From assembly GCA_947575745.1 (NCBI GenBank), contig CANPOS010000018.1:1-40067 (forward strand): 40,067 nucleotides of DNA, read 5' to 3'. This DNA is from an uncultured Clostridium sp. (lineage in GTDB: Bacteria; Bacillota; Clostridia; TANB77; CAG-508). Shown piece by piece: positions 1 through 8,412 of the stretch. The translations under genes were made by a program, and so were the position numbers. How positions within the stretch are numbered: position 1 is the stretch's first letter; each line of letters begins with the position of its first letter. The notes beneath the pieces were generated by a model, which searched no databases, was not told where the DNA came from, and worked only from the letters and a program-made list of their open reading frames with translations.

Positions 1-6
1 ATGTGA

Positions 7-42
7 AAACCCCAGAAAAATATCAAAATTTTTCTGGGGTTT
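7..42. terminator. Hairpin terminator, 14-bp stem
   Basis: AAACCCCAGAAAAA (7-20) pairs perfectly with TTTTTCTGGGGTTT (29-42) around an 8-nt loop. The T-rich arm on either strand lets it work in both directions. It lies downstream of the small minus-strand gene at 129-308 and may also end a gene to the left of the window. Confidence 0.7.
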
Positions 43-55
43 GTCAATACTCTGA

Positions 56-87
56 CGAGAGCTACACTTTAGATAGTGTAGCTCTCG
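56..87. terminator. Perfect 13-bp hairpin
   Basis: CGAGAGCTACACT (56-68) pairs with AGTGTAGCTCTCG (75-87) around the loop TTAGAT. There is no T-run directly after it, so it may be an RNA stability hairpin or part of a tandem terminator with 7-42. It lies about 40 nt past the stop of the small minus-strand gene. Confidence 0.55.
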
Positions 88-128
88 CTATGCACGATTC
101 ATTCAAATCGTGTGTTGGGAAGTTGAAA

Positions 129-308
129 TTACCGTTTGCCATTGCAATTTGCCAGTTCCTTACGAACACGTCCCTCTGCCACAATAAGCCCATTCAAAAG
201 CGAACGAAGCTCAGTAGAGGGCAGCTGTGCAAGAAAGTCAGGGGAAATGCTGTCAAGCTGAGTATTGATACGAGTAAGCTTCATATCAATGCGATGATCA
301 TATGCCAT
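129..308 (-). CDS. Small hypothetical protein, 59 aa
   Basis: I do not recognise the family. The protein begins MAYDHRIDMKLTRINTQLDS and ends ELANCNGKR; it is charged, probably helical, with no signal peptide or membrane segment. Expression signals are strong: GGAGGGAGG (plus-strand 317-325) lies 8 nt before the ATG, and a TTGACG-17-TATAAT promoter (342-370) precedes it. Codon use is richer in GC (CTG, CGT, CCC, CGG) than the neighbouring core genes and resembles the DGR target genes, which suggests transfer. The penultimate codon is CGG (132-134). Read normally, the protein ends K-R-stop. If CGG caused the +1 shift seen in core genes, it would gain about 23 residues and stop at 62-64, inside the 56-87 hairpin. 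Confidence 0.65.
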   Translation of the reverse strand: MAYDHRIDMKLTRINTQLDSISPDFLAQLPSTELRSLLNGLIVAEGRVRKELANCNGKR

Positions 309-341
309 GAAGTTAACCTCCCTCCAATATAGATTTAATCA

Positions 342-370
342 ATTATAACATAAAAATCATAAGACGTCAA
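342..370 (-). promoter_or_regulatory. Sigma-A-type promoter for the 59-aa gene
   Basis: On the minus strand TTGACG (365-370) and TATAAT (342-347) are separated by exactly 17 nt. The predicted start lies about 25 nt before the ribosome binding site of the gene at 129-308. Confidence 0.65.
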
Positions 371-501
371 AATTTGAAAAATAGTATCTTTTATGATATA
401 AGTATTTATAATAAACAAAGATAATTAGAAAATGCTAAAACAGAAAATAGTGCGCATTTTAAAAAAGTATGATATAATGTTATATAAATGTGGAGGAAGT
501 A

Positions 502-1101
502 ATGGATAAAGAAAAAATAAAAGGAATCATCGAAGCAATACTATTTGCAAGCGGAAAAATAGTAACACTAGACGAACTAAGCTTGAATTTAGAAATAGAT
601 AAACCAGAAATATCAAAAATAATAGAAGAAATGATAAATGATTGCAAAAAAGAAAACAGAGGAATAGAGATAGTATGTGTAAACAATGGATACACTATGT
701 CTAGTAAAAAAGAATATCATGAATATCTATATCCAATAATAGACAAAAGAGCTAAACCTAGCTTATCTCAAGCAGCATTAGAAGTACTTGCAATAATTGC
801 ATATAATCCCAAAATAACAAGAGCAGAGATAGAAAATATAAGGGGAGTAAGCTCAGATGCTTCACTATATAGATTATTAGAGCATAATTTAATAGAAGAA
901 GCTGGAAAACTAGATCTTCCAGGAAAACCAATGGCATATAAAGTAACAGAACAATTTCTAAAAAAATTTGGATTAAATACATTGAAAGATTTACCAAAAC
1001 TTCCACAATATAAAGTAGATGAAAATCAACAAATAGTTATAGATGATATAATAATAGAAAATAAAAATGAAGAAGACGAAAGTCTAAAAGAAGGAGAATA
1101 A
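502..1101 (+). CDS. scpB: Segregation and condensation protein B
   Basis: ScpB is the winged-helix kleisin-associated subunit that works with ScpA and SMC in chromosome organisation. The protein matches the family in order: an N-terminal IEAILFASG helix, a first winged helix, then the hallmark segment SLSQAALEVLAIIAYNPKITRAEIE and GKPMAYKVTEQFLKKFGL. Length is about 199 aa, normal for ScpB. I chose the ATG at 502 because GGAGG (492-496) sits just upstream; an in-frame GTG at 490 would place that site inside the coding region. A TATAAT box at 473-478 could be the -10. The dGTPase-like gene follows 2 nt later, so the two are probably cotranscribed. It contains no in-frame CGG codon. Confidence 0.95.
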   Translation: MDKEKIKGIIEAILFASGKIVTLDELSLNLEIDKPEISKIIEEMINDCKKENRGIEIVCVNNGYTMSSKKEYHEYLYPIIDKRAKPSLSQAALEVLAIIAYNPKITRAEIENIRGVSSDASLYRLLEHNLIEEAGKLDLPGKPMAYKVTEQFLKKFGLNTLKDLPKLPQYKVDENQQIVIDDIIIENKNEEDESLKEGE

Positions 1102-1103
1102 AT

Positions 1104-2255
1104 TTGATAGAAAACTTAAAGCAAATTATGCTTACGAATGAAAAAATATTTTCTGAATATGCGTGTAAGTCAGAAAAGGGAATAAAACTAAATGAAGAGA
1201 AAGAAGACATAAGACCAGTATTTTTTAGAGATATAGATAAAATAATTCATTCACAAGCCTACACAAGATATATAGACAAAACACAAGTATATGCCTTTAT
1301 TGAAAACGATCATATAACACATAGAGTTTTGCATGTGCAATTAGTAGCAAAAGAAGCAAGAACAATAGGAAGAGCTTTAGGGTTAAACGAAGACTTAATA
1401 GAAGCAATAGCTTTAGGGCATGATGTAGGACATACACCATTTGGACATGCAGGAGAGAGATTTTTAAACAATATTGCAAAAAGAGAAAAAATAGGCTATT
1501 TTTGTCATAATGCACAAAGTGTAAAAACATTAAAAGATTTAGAAAAATTAAATATCACAGTACAAACATTAGATGGAATACTTGCACATAATGGAGAAAT
1601 ACTTTTAAATAAATATGAAACATCTCCAAACAAAACAAAAGAGCAATTTTTAGAAGAAGTAGAAAAAGTGTTTAAAGAAGAAGGATATAGTAAAAAGATA
1701 AAACCAATGACATTAGAAGGAAGTGTAGTAAGGTTATCAGATATTATTGCATATATTGGAAGAGATATAGAAGATGCAATAATAGTTGGAACAATAAAAA
1801 GAGAAGAAATACCAGAAGAAATTACAAAAGTATTAGGGAACACAAATGCACAAATAGTAAATACTTTAATAATGGATGTAATAGAAAATAGTATTAACAA
1901 ACCTTATTTACAATTTTCGAAAGAAGTATTTGAAAGTTTAATAAGGCTAAAAACATGGAATTATGAACATATATATACTTCAAAAGAAGCAACAAAAAAT
2001 CTAGACATTCTAGAAAAAGCATTTTATGATTTATTTGAGTATTATTTAAAGAAATTAGATAATAGAAAAGACATAGAGATATCAGAAGAAATGTCAAACA
2101 GTGACAAGTTACTATTTAGCTTTATGAATAACAAAACAGAAGAATATAAGAAAAACACAGATATAAGAAGAATAGTAATAGATTACATATCAGGACAAAC
2201 AGACAAATTTTTCTTAAAAGAATGTGAAATGCACCTAAAATACTTCAAAATTTAA
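1104..2255 (+). CDS. dGTP triphosphohydrolase-like HD-domain protein
   Basis: This is an HD-superfamily metal-dependent phosphohydrolase of the dGTPase-like group, which removes triphosphate from dNTPs. The HD signature is visible as H-R-V-L-H near residue 74 and GHDVGHTPFGHAGE near residues 105-118, with a later conserved SDIIAYIGRDIEDA block carrying the distal Asp. Length is 383 aa. The start codon is TTG at 1104, supported by AAGGAG (1090-1095) at an 8-nt spacing. It follows scpB by 2 nt. Substrate preference (dGTP or a broader dNTP range) cannot be judged from sequence. No in-frame CGG. Confidence 0.88.
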   Translation: MIENLKQIMLTNEKIFSEYACKSEKGIKLNEEKEDIRPVFFRDIDKIIHSQAYTRYIDKTQVYAFIENDHITHRVLHVQLVAKEARTIGRALGLNEDLIEAIALGHDVGHTPFGHAGERFLNNIAKREKIGYFCHNAQSVKTLKDLEKLNITVQTLDGILAHNGEILLNKYETSPNKTKEQFLEEVEKVFKEEGYSKKIKPMTLEGSVVRLSDIIAYIGRDIEDAIIVGTIKREEIPEEITKVLGNTNAQIVNTLIMDVIENSINKPYLQFSKEVFESLIRLKTWNYEHIYTSKEATKNLDILEKAFYDLFEYYLKKLDNRKDIEISEEMSNSDKLLFSFMNNKTEEYKKNTDIRRIVIDYISGQTDKFFLKECEMHLKYFKI

Positions 2256-2322
2256 TAAAGTTGCAAAAAAAGTAGAAATATGCTAGAATACAAACGAGAA
2301 AATAAACGTAGGAGAAAATCAA

Positions 2323-2655
2323 GTGGAAATATTACAAATAATTATAATATTAGTATTAATAATAATAGGTTTGATAGTATTTGCGATAATGCAGATAAGA
2401 GCTGCAGGAATGAAGATAAAAGACTTTATTGATTTTATACAAGCGAATGAGGTATTAGACAATCTATATAATATTTCAAAGAAGTACGAAAAAATGAGTC
2501 AAAATCAACAAATAGTATTCCTCATGGAATCAGAAAAAGTTTTTAATGCATTTGACAAAGTACCAAACATGCTTTGGGAAGATGAATACCAAAAATATAG
2601 TCAGATACTAGATATATATAGAAATATAAAAATATCAAGGTGGAACGAAAGATAG
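2323..2655 (+). CDS. Small membrane-anchored hypothetical protein
   Basis: This is a 110-aa protein with one strong N-terminal hydrophobic segment (about residues 4-24, rich in Ile, Leu and Val) followed by a charged helical region. It looks like an inner-membrane protein with a cytoplasmic tail. Translation appears to start at GTG 2323, preceded by a GGAG-type site around 2310. I do not recognise a family. It lies between the dGTPase-like gene and glmU in the same direction. No in-frame CGG. Confidence 0.6.
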   Translation: MEILQIIIILVLIIIGLIVFAIMQIRAAGMKIKDFIDFIQANEVLDNLYNISKKYEKMSQNQQIVFLMESEKVFNAFDKVPNMLWEDEYQKYSQILDIYRNIKISRWNER

Positions 2656-2683
2656 ACATAAAAACATATAATAATATTGTTAG

Positions 2684-2736
2684 ACCAATATACATAGTTT
2701 ATATTGGTTAGAACAAAGAGTGCTTATGGCACTTTG
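2684..2736 (+). other. Two hairpins in the glmU leader
   Basis: ACCAATATA (2684-2692) pairs with TATATTGGT (2700-2708). A second stem, CAAAGAGTGC (2714-2723) with GCACTTTG (2729-2736), follows just before the glmU ribosome binding site at 2744. They could be an attenuator or a processing site, but no known riboswitch class is recognisable. Confidence 0.4.
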
Positions 2737-2761
2737 CTTTCGAAATGGAGGTCAAAAGACT

Positions 2762-4028
2762 ATGGAAAAAGAGATAATAGGGATTGTTTTAGCAGCAGGA
2801 AAAGGCACAAGAATGAAAACAAATAAATCAAAAGTTGTACATAAAATATATGGGAAAGAATTGGTTGCAAGAGTTGTAGAAACAGCATATAAAGCAGGAA
2901 TAAAAGATATAATATCAGTTGTAGGACATAGAAAAGAAGAAGTAGAAAAAGTACTTGGTGACAGTGTAAAATATGCATATCAAGAAGAACTTTTAGGAAC
3001 AGGGCATACAGTAATGCAAGCAATTCCGTATTTAAAAGGTAAAAAAGGAAAAGTAGTAGTACTTTATGGAGATGTTCCACTAATAAGACCAGAAACAATA
3101 AAAAAACTTATTAGTAAGAGTGTTAAAGACAGAGAATATGCAACAATGCTAACTGCAATATATGACAATCCAACTGGATATGGCAGAGTAATTAGAGATA
3201 TTGGAGGAAATGTCAAAGCAGTAGTTGAAGAAAAAGACGCAACAGAAGAAGAAAAATATATAACAGAAATAAATGCAGGAGTATATTGCTTTGATATAGA
3301 AGAACTAATACTTGCACTAGAAAAATTAACTCCAAACAATGTACAAGGAGAATATTATTTAACAGATGTAATAAAAATAATGAACGAAAAAGGATTAAAA
3401 ACAGGAGCAATTATTGTAGAGGACAACACAGAAATTCTTGGAGTAAATGATAGAGCACAATTAGAAATGTTAACAAGAATACTAAAAATAAGAATAAATC
3501 AAGAGCATATGAAAAATGGTGTAACGATTGAAGACATGGATAATACATATATTTATGACGATGTAGAAATAGGAATAGACACAGTAATACACCCAAATAC
3601 AACAATAAAATCAGGAGTTGTAATTGGAGAAAACTGTGAAATAGGACCAAATGCATATATAAGAGAAGGTTGTAACATAGCTAATAACGTAAAGATAGGA
3701 AGCTTTGTAGAAGTAAAAAAAGCAATAATTGGAGAAGGCACAAAAGTACCACATTTATCATATATGGGAGATTGTGAAATAGGGAGCAAAACAAATATAG
3801 GTTGTGGAACAATAACATGTAACTATGATGGATTTAAAAAGAGTAAAACAATAATAGGAGATAATGCTTTTGTTGGATCAAATGTTAACTTTATTGCACC
3901 AGTCACAATAGGAGATAATGTATTAATAGCTGCTGGTTCAACGATAACAGATGACGTACCAGATGATAGTTTAAGTATAGCTCGAGAAAGACAATTAAAT
4001 AAGGAGCGGTTGGAACAAAAAAGATTAA
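2762..4028 (+). CDS. glmU: Bifunctional GlmU (GlcN-1-P acetyltransferase / GlcNAc-1-P uridyltransferase), one CGG +1 shift
   Basis: GlmU makes UDP-GlcNAc for peptidoglycan. The N-terminal pyrophosphorylase motif GIVLAAGKGTRMKT is followed by YGDVPLI, then a left-handed beta-helix of hexapeptide repeats with GEGTKVPHLSYMGD and GCGTITCNYDGF. ATG 2762 has ATGGAGG (2744-2750) upstream. Reading straight through gives a C-terminus NKERLEQKRLKN. At the in-frame CGG (4007-4009) a +1 shift instead gives NKEGWNKKD-stop, matching the KEGW-type ending I associate with Firmicutes GlmU (from memory). Corrected length is 421 aa, about 30 residues shorter than usual. The gap lies between GENCEIGPN and AYIREG, where at least one beta-helix coil is missing, so the acetyltransferase domain is slightly compact. 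Confidence 0.92.
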
Positions 4029-4062
4029 AAAACTGAGGCTGTTAAGGTTTTGCCAAGTTTAA

Positions 4063-4091
4063 AAAAATGCCATTCTGTGATAGGCATTTTT
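4063..4091. terminator. Bidirectional terminator between glmU and pflA
   Basis: AAAAATGCC (4063-4071) pairs with GGCATTTTT (4083-4091). A-rich and T-rich flanks make it usable for glmU (plus) and for pflA (minus). Confidence 0.8.
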
Positions 4092-4100
4092 CTAATGATT

Positions 4101-4183
4101 ACAATTTGCTAACACAAATTGTATACTGAAGCTGTAACAAGCATAGCTTTAACAGCTTCAGTAAATTGTATTCCTTGATTCAA
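4101..4183. repeat. Palindromic intergenic repeat, copy 1
   Basis: This contains ACAATTTG...CAAATTGT and GAAGCTGT...ACAGCTTC stems, the same elements as copies at 4940-5013 and 12786-12859. The hairpins are arranged in a different order here. A half copy (TGAGGCTGTTAAGG and following bases, 4034-4054) lies beside it. It sits just past the corrected stop of pflA. Confidence 0.75.
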
Positions 4184-4194
4184 AGTAGTGACGA

Positions 4195-4923
4195 TTAAAT
4201 TCCGTAAAATTTTCTTAGCCATTTCAACATCTTCTAATGTTGCAGGACGAACATCTTCTAAAGGATATCTTAATTTTAAATTTTCCCATTTAAACTTACC
4301 GAGGTCATGATAAGGAAGAAGTTCTACTTTTTCAACTGTTTTTAGAGAAGATATAAACTCTTTTAACTTTACTAAATCCTCCTCATTATCAGTTATTCCA
4401 GGAATAAGAACTTGTCTTATCCATATAGGTTTACCGAATGTCACTTAAATACTTTGCAAACTCAATTTCCAATTCATTTGAAAAACCTACTAATTCCTTT
4501 GATTTTGAAGGAACTATATGTTTAATATCAAGCAAAAATAAATCAGTCAAATCAATTAGGTTTTTAACATTATCAGTTAAGCTAAACATTCCAGAAGTAT
4601 CTATTGCAGTATGAATATTATATTCTCTTAATTTCTCAAATAATGAAATTAAAGCCTTAGTCTGAAGTAAAGGCTCACCACCAGAAACAGTAACACCTCC
4701 ACCAGAAGGCTTTATATAATTTTGATACTTAAGAATAGTATTAATAACATTAGAAATAGGAATGACTTGTCCTGAATTTTCAGGCCAGGTGTCTCTATTT
4801 TGGCAATATTTACACCTTAAATGACAGCCTTGAAGAAAGATAACATATCTTATTCCGAGGACCATCAACAGTACCAAAACTCTCAAACGAGTGAACCCTT
4901 AAAACATCATTATTTTCGTCCAT
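4195..4923 (-). CDS. pflA: Pyruvate formate-lyase activating enzyme, three CGG +1 shifts
   Basis: This radical SAM enzyme installs the glycyl radical on PflB. Start is ATG at 4923 with AAAGGAG upstream. The protein opens MDENNDVLRVHSFESFGTVD. An in-frame CGG (4855-4857) must shift +1 to give GPGIRYVIFLQGC and the CHLRCKYC cluster motif at about residues 33-40. A second CGG (4434-4436) shifts to give DIGKPIWIRQVLIPG. A third (4202-4204) shifts to give KKILGI-stop. Without the third shift the frame would run on through the adjacent repeat. Corrected length is 241 aa, normal for PflA. Each CGG is in frame only if the previous shift has occurred, which is strong internal support. It is the second gene of a pflB-pflA operon. 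Confidence 0.93.
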
Positions 4924-4939
4924 AGATTATACTCCTTTG

Positions 4940-5013
4940 CTGAGGCTGCTAGAGCTTTGCTCTTTACAGCCTCAGTATGCAATTTGCGTTAGCAAATTGT
5001 ATTCATTGATTTG
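4940..5013. repeat. Palindromic intergenic repeat, copy 2 (pflB-pflA gap)
   Basis: In the pfl direction this reads as two hairpins, AATTTGC..GCAAATT then GAGGCTG...CAGCCTC. It ends a few bases before the AAGGAG site of pflA. Copy 3 sits in the same position relative to hydA. Confidence 0.8.
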
Positions 5014-5047
5014 ACTTAACACAATATTCCGACGCATATTTTTTGAA

Positions 5048-7285
5048 TTAAATTCTTTCGTGGATTGTTCTATTAATAACATCTAATTGTTGTTCACGAG
5101 TTAATTTAACAAAGTTTACAGCATATCCAGAAACTCTTATTGTAAGTTGAGGATATTTTTCAGGGTGATCCATTGCATCTAAAAGCAAAGCTCTATCAAA
5201 TACATTTACATTGATATGATGTCCATCTTGAGCAAAGAAACCATCAAGCATACTTACTAAGTTATTAATTCTTGAATCTTCATCTTTACCAAGAGCCTTT
5301 GGAGTAATAGAGAAAGTATAAGAAATACCATCTTCAGCATATTTATAAGGAAGTTTTGCAATGGTATTCATAACAGCCAAAGCTCCATTTGTATCCCTTC
5401 CATGAAGTGGGTTAGCTCCAGGACCAAAAGGTGAGCCACCTTCTCTACCATCAGGAGTGTTACCAGTATTCTTACCATAAACAACATTAGAAGTAATAGT
5501 AAGAACAGATAATGTGTGTTTTGAGTTTTTATATGTGCAATGTTTTTGAAGTTTACCAAGGAAAGTTTCAATTATACTAATTGCAATATCATCAACTCTA
5601 TCATCATCATTACCATATTTTGGAAAATCGCCTTCAACTTCATAATCAGTAACAAGTCCAGTTTCATCTCTTATAGTTTTAACTTTTGCGTATTTAATTG
5701 CAGAAAGAGAATCAGCCACAACTGAAAGTCCTGCAATACCACAAGCCATTGTTCTTAAAATATCTTTATCATGAAGAGCCATTTCAATAGCTTCATAAGA
5801 ATATTTATCATGCATATAATGGATAGCATTTAAAGCCTTGATATAAATTTTAGCAACATATTCCATCATGTTATCAAATTTTTCCATAACTTCGTTATAA
5901 TCTAAATACTCAGAAGTGATAGGAGAGAATTTAGGAGTTATTTGTTTTCCAGATTTTTCATCTCTACCACCATTAATAGAATAAAGAAGAGTTTTAGCAA
6001 GATTTGCACGAGCACCAAAGAATTGCATTTGTTTACCAATTCTCATTGCAGAAACACAACAAGCTATTCCATAATCATCTCCCCAAAATCTTCTCATTAA
6101 ATCATCATTTTCATATTGAATAGAAGAAGTTTCGATAGATATTTTTGAAGTATACTCTTTAAATCCTTTAGGTAATCTTGTAGACCAAAGAACAGTAAGG
6201 TTTGGTTCAGGAGCAGGACCTAAATTTTCAAGAGTATGCAATACTCTAAAAGAATTCTTTGTAACTAAAGTTCTTCCATCAATTCCCATACCACCAATAC
6301 TTTCAGTTACCCAAACAGGATCTCCACTAAATAATTCATTATATTCAGGAGTTCTTAAAAATCTAACCATTCTTAATTTCATAACAAAATGATCCATGAT
6401 TTCTTGAACTTCATCCTCAGTCAAAGTACCATTTTTTAAATCTCTTTCAAAATAAATATCTAAGAAAGTAGAAGTCCTACCAATACTCATAGCTGCACCA
6501 TTTTGATCTTTAATTGCAGCTAAATAACCAAAGTATAACCATTGAACAGCCTCTTTTGCATTAGTTGCAGGTTTTGAAATATCAAAACCATATTTTGAAG
6601 CCATTTCTTTTAAAGCATTTAGTGCTTTAATTTGCTCTGCAAATTCTTCCCTTTCTCTTACTATACTTTCAGTAAACTCATCATGATTTAATAAATCTAG
6701 ACAATGTTTTCTTTCCTCAATTAAAGCGTCAACACCATAAAGAGCAACACGTCTATAATCACCTATAATTCTTCCACGTCCATATCCATCAGGAAGACCA
6801 GTAATTAAGTGAGAACTTCTAGCAGCTCTAATATCAGGTGTGTAAGCATCAAAAACACCATCATTATGTGTTTTCCTAATACCATTAAAAATAGCATCTG
6901 TTTCAGGATCAACTTTTTTTCCATAAGCTTCACAAGATTTCTCTACAATTCTTATACCACCAAAAGGCATAATAGCTCTTTTAAGAGGAGCGTCTGTTTG
7001 AAGGCCAACTATTTGCTCAAGGTCTTTATCAATGTATCCTGCATTATGAGCATTTATAGTAGAAGGTGTTTTAACATCGATATCTAAAACTCCACCTTCA
7101 GCTGCTTTTTCTTTCTCAAATAATTCTAAAACTTCATTCCATAATTTTTTTGTTTTATCAGTAGTTCCAACTAGAAAAGATGCATCGCCTTCATAAGGTG
7201 TATAGTTTGTCTGTATAAAATTTCTTACATCAATTTCTTTTTGCCAATCACCATCTTGAAAACCATTCCAAGCATCAAACTTCAT
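5048..7285 (-). CDS. pflB: Formate C-acetyltransferase (pyruvate formate-lyase)
   Basis: PflB converts pyruvate and CoA to acetyl-CoA and formate, using a glycyl radical. The protein shows the active-site pair CCVSAM (two adjacent Cys, near residue 410), [16 protein letters not shown] and the C-terminal glycyl-radical loop [14 protein letters not shown]. Length is 745 aa, typical. I chose the ATG at 7285 (MKFDAWNG) because GGAGG lies just upstream; the in-frame ATG at 7300 would include that site. It has its own TTGATA-17-TATAAT promoter (7331-7359). Despite dozens of glycines it contains no in-frame CGG and reads in a single frame. This may reflect selection against shift sites in a very highly expressed gene (inference). 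Confidence 0.97.
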   Translation of the reverse strand: MKFDAWNGFQDGDWQKEIDVRNFIQTNYTPYEGDASFLVGTTDKTKKLWNEVLELFEKEKAAEGGVLDIDVKTPSTINAHNAGYIDKDLEQIVGLQTDAPLKRAIMPFGGIRIVEKSCEAYGKKVDPETDAIFNGIRKTHNDGVFDAYTPDIRAARSSHLITGLPDGYGRGRIIGDYRRVALYGVDALIEERKHCLDLLNHDEFTESIVREREEFAEQIKALNALKEMASKYGFDISKPATNAKEAVQWLYFGYLAAIKDQNGAAMSIGRTSTFLDIYFERDLKNGTLTEDEVQEIMDHFVMKLRMVRFLRTPEYNELFSGDPVWVTESIGGMGIDGRTLVTKNSFRVLHTLENLGPAPEPNLTVLWSTRLPKGFKEYTSKISIETSSIQYENDDLMRRFWGDDYGIACCVSAMRIGKQMQFFGARANLAKTLLYSINGGRDEKSGKQITPKFSPITSEYLDYNEVMEKFDNMMEYVAKIYIKALNAIHYMHDKYSYEAIEMALHDKDILRTMACGIAGLSVVADSLSAIKYAKVKTIRDETGLVTDYEVEGDFPKYGNDDDRVDDIAISIIETFLGKLQKHCTYKNSKHTLSVLTITSNVVYGKNTGNTPDGREGGSPFGPGANPLHGRDTNGALAVMNTIAKLPYKYAEDGISYTFSITPKALGKDEDSRINNLVSMLDGFFAQDGHHINVNVFDRALLLDAMDHPEKYPQLTIRVSGYAVNFVKLTREQQLDVINRTIHERI

Positions 7286-7330
7286 AAATAATACCTCCAT
7301 TTAAAAATAAATCGTTTTTTAATAACTAAT

Positions 7331-7359
7331 ATTATATACTAATAAAGCAAAAATATCAA
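7331..7359 (-). promoter_or_regulatory. pflB promoter
   Basis: On the minus strand TTGATA (7354-7359) is followed after 17 nt by TATAAT (7331-7336), about 45 nt before the pflB start codon. Confidence 0.7.
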
Positions 7360-7444
7360 GAATTTACAGAAGAAACTGATAAAAAAACAAATAAAGTTGA
7401 AAATTGTAATTCAAATTTAGTATAATTTTTGAGAATAAAAAATA

Positions 7445-7473
7445 TTGTTAAATTAATTTTTTTACGATATAAT
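7445..7473 (+). promoter_or_regulatory. Promoter of the DGR template RNA
   Basis: TTGTTA (7445-7450), a 17-nt spacer and TATAAT (7468-7473) place a start near 7480, about 20 nt before the template repeat. No protein gene follows for over 500 nt, so this promoter probably makes a non-coding template transcript. Confidence 0.6.
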
Positions 7474-7500
7474 AATCATAGGTCAAGGTTGAGGAGTGGA

Positions 7501-7635
7501 GCTTCGCGCTGTGTCAACTTAAACAGTACCAATGCGTGGTTCAACGTGTTCATTGTGAACAGCGGTAACGTGAACGCCAATAACTTGTATAACTCGAACG
7601 GCAACACGAACAGCCCTACCAATGCGGTGCGCCCC
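7501..7635 (+). repeat. DGR template repeat (TR), 135 bp
   Basis: The segment from GCTTCGCGCTGTGTC to GCGGTGCGCCCC aligns without gaps to variable regions at 28796-28930, 31713-31847 and 39851-39985. In phase it holds 14 AAC or AAT codons. At most of these the variable regions carry other bases at the adenines while neighbouring non-A bases are kept. This is the hallmark of adenine-specific DGR mutagenesis. The 3' end after GCGCCCC differs (GTAG here, GAAGC in the genes), as expected for the IMH*/IMH distinction. GC content is far above the surrounding DNA. Confidence 0.88.
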
Positions 7636-7793
7636 GTAGATTCTATAAAACTTAGGTTATGCAACTAATGGTTACATAAGAAAAATTATAGAAACAAACC
7701 ATTGTCCTTTAGCAATAAAAGCTATAAAGTAAAAATAGATAAATACAGTTGTTAGTAAAATTTTGAAAAGGGTTGTATTTTAGAACTATTTTT

Positions 7794-7825
7794 AAGGTAG
7801 TGCAGAAAATGTACTATCTTTTTTT
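7794..7825 (+). terminator. Terminator after the template repeat
   Basis: AAGGTAGT (7794-7801) pairs with ACTATCTT (7813-7820) with one G-T pair, followed by a run of seven T. Confidence 0.7.
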
Positions 7826-7991
7826 AGGATTGTAAAATTATTCCATAATGTCGAAAAAAAGTCATATTTATTTTCTTGACAAAGGTATAAAGCAAATATA
7901 AAATAAACAATAATCAATTTTATAAATCAAGCAAAATAAATTTTTAGTCTGCTACAAATCCCTAAAAGGTAAAAAAATAATATAAAAGATA

Positions 7992-8020
7992 TTGATATAT
8001 TATAGCAAATATGCTATAAT
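7992..8020 (+). promoter_or_regulatory. Toxin-antitoxin promoter with palindromic operator
   Basis: TTGATA (7992-7997) and TATAAT (8015-8020) are 17 nt apart. The palindrome TTATAGCAAATATGCTATAA (8000-8019) covers the spacer and -10 box, the expected position for autorepression by the HigA-type antitoxin. A second possible promoter, TTGACA-17-TAAAAT, lies at 7876-7904. Confidence 0.6.
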
Positions 8021-8049
8021 ATTAACACAGCAAGTAAGGAGAAAACCTA

Positions 8050-8412
8050 GTGTATACAATAGAATTTTATGAAGATAAAAATGGAAAAAGTGAAGTAGAG
8101 GAATATTTACAATATTTAAAAAATAAACCTAGCAAAGATAATAATATTAAATTTAGGAAAATTACAGCATATATTGATAATTTAAGTATATATGGTTTAT
8201 CACTTGGAGAACCTTATATAAAACACCTTAACAATGAAATATGGGAATTAAGACCAATAAGAGATAGAATATTGTTTGCTAGTTGGTATAATAATAAATT
8301 TATATTATTGAATGTATTTATGAAACAAACACAAAAAACGCCTCAAAGAGAAATAGAAAAAGCAAAAAGGATGTTAGAAGATTATAAAAAAAGGAGTTTT
8401 GGAAATGAGTAA
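8050..8412 (+). CDS. RelE/HigB-like toxin (Gp49-type)
   Basis: This 120-aa protein resembles the phage-derived Gp49/HigB toxins of the RelE superfamily, which cut mRNA at the ribosome. Family features are the N-terminal YTIEFYEDKNGKSEVEEYL strand-helix, GEPYIKHL, the basic strand EIWELRPIRDRILFASW, and a C-terminal helix with QREIEKAKRML. Start is GTG 8050 after AAGGAG. The last codons overlap the antitoxin start (ATGA-type overlap at 8405-8412), typical of toxin-first HigBA operons. No in-frame CGG. Confidence 0.85.
   Translation: MYTIEFYEDKNGKSEVEEYLQYLKNKPSKDNNIKFRKITAYIDNLSIYGLSLGEPYIKHLNNEIWELRPIRDRILFASWYNNKFILLNVFMKQTQKTPQREIEKAKRMLEDYKKRSFGNE

Larger units (their letters stand above)
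7480..7825 (+). ncRNA. Candidate orphan DGR template RNA
   Basis: The promoter at 7445-7473, the template repeat at 7501-7635 and the terminator at 7794-7825 outline a transcript of about 350 nt. The roughly 190 nt between repeat and terminator could be the 3' spacer that DGR reverse transcriptases use for priming. This is inference from known DGR RNAs. No reverse transcriptase or Avd-like gene follows; the next gene is a toxin-antitoxin pair. The 79-codon open frame over this stretch (7429-7668) only reflects the in-phase template and lacks a ribosome binding site. From 7640 to 7990 I see no gene. Confidence 0.6.

Noticed and set aside
3..332. 109-aa plus-strand open frame at the left edge
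   Set aside because: It lies antisense to the 59-aa minus-strand gene, has no ribosome binding site and runs through two hairpins.
7429..7668. 79-aa open frame over the DGR template
   Set aside because: It is open only because the template is kept in phase with its targets. The first third is non-coding promoter sequence and there is no start signal.
7636..8049. A DGR reverse transcriptase or Avd gene next to the template
   Set aside because: No open frame of useful length or reverse-transcriptase motif is present in any frame here or elsewhere in the window.
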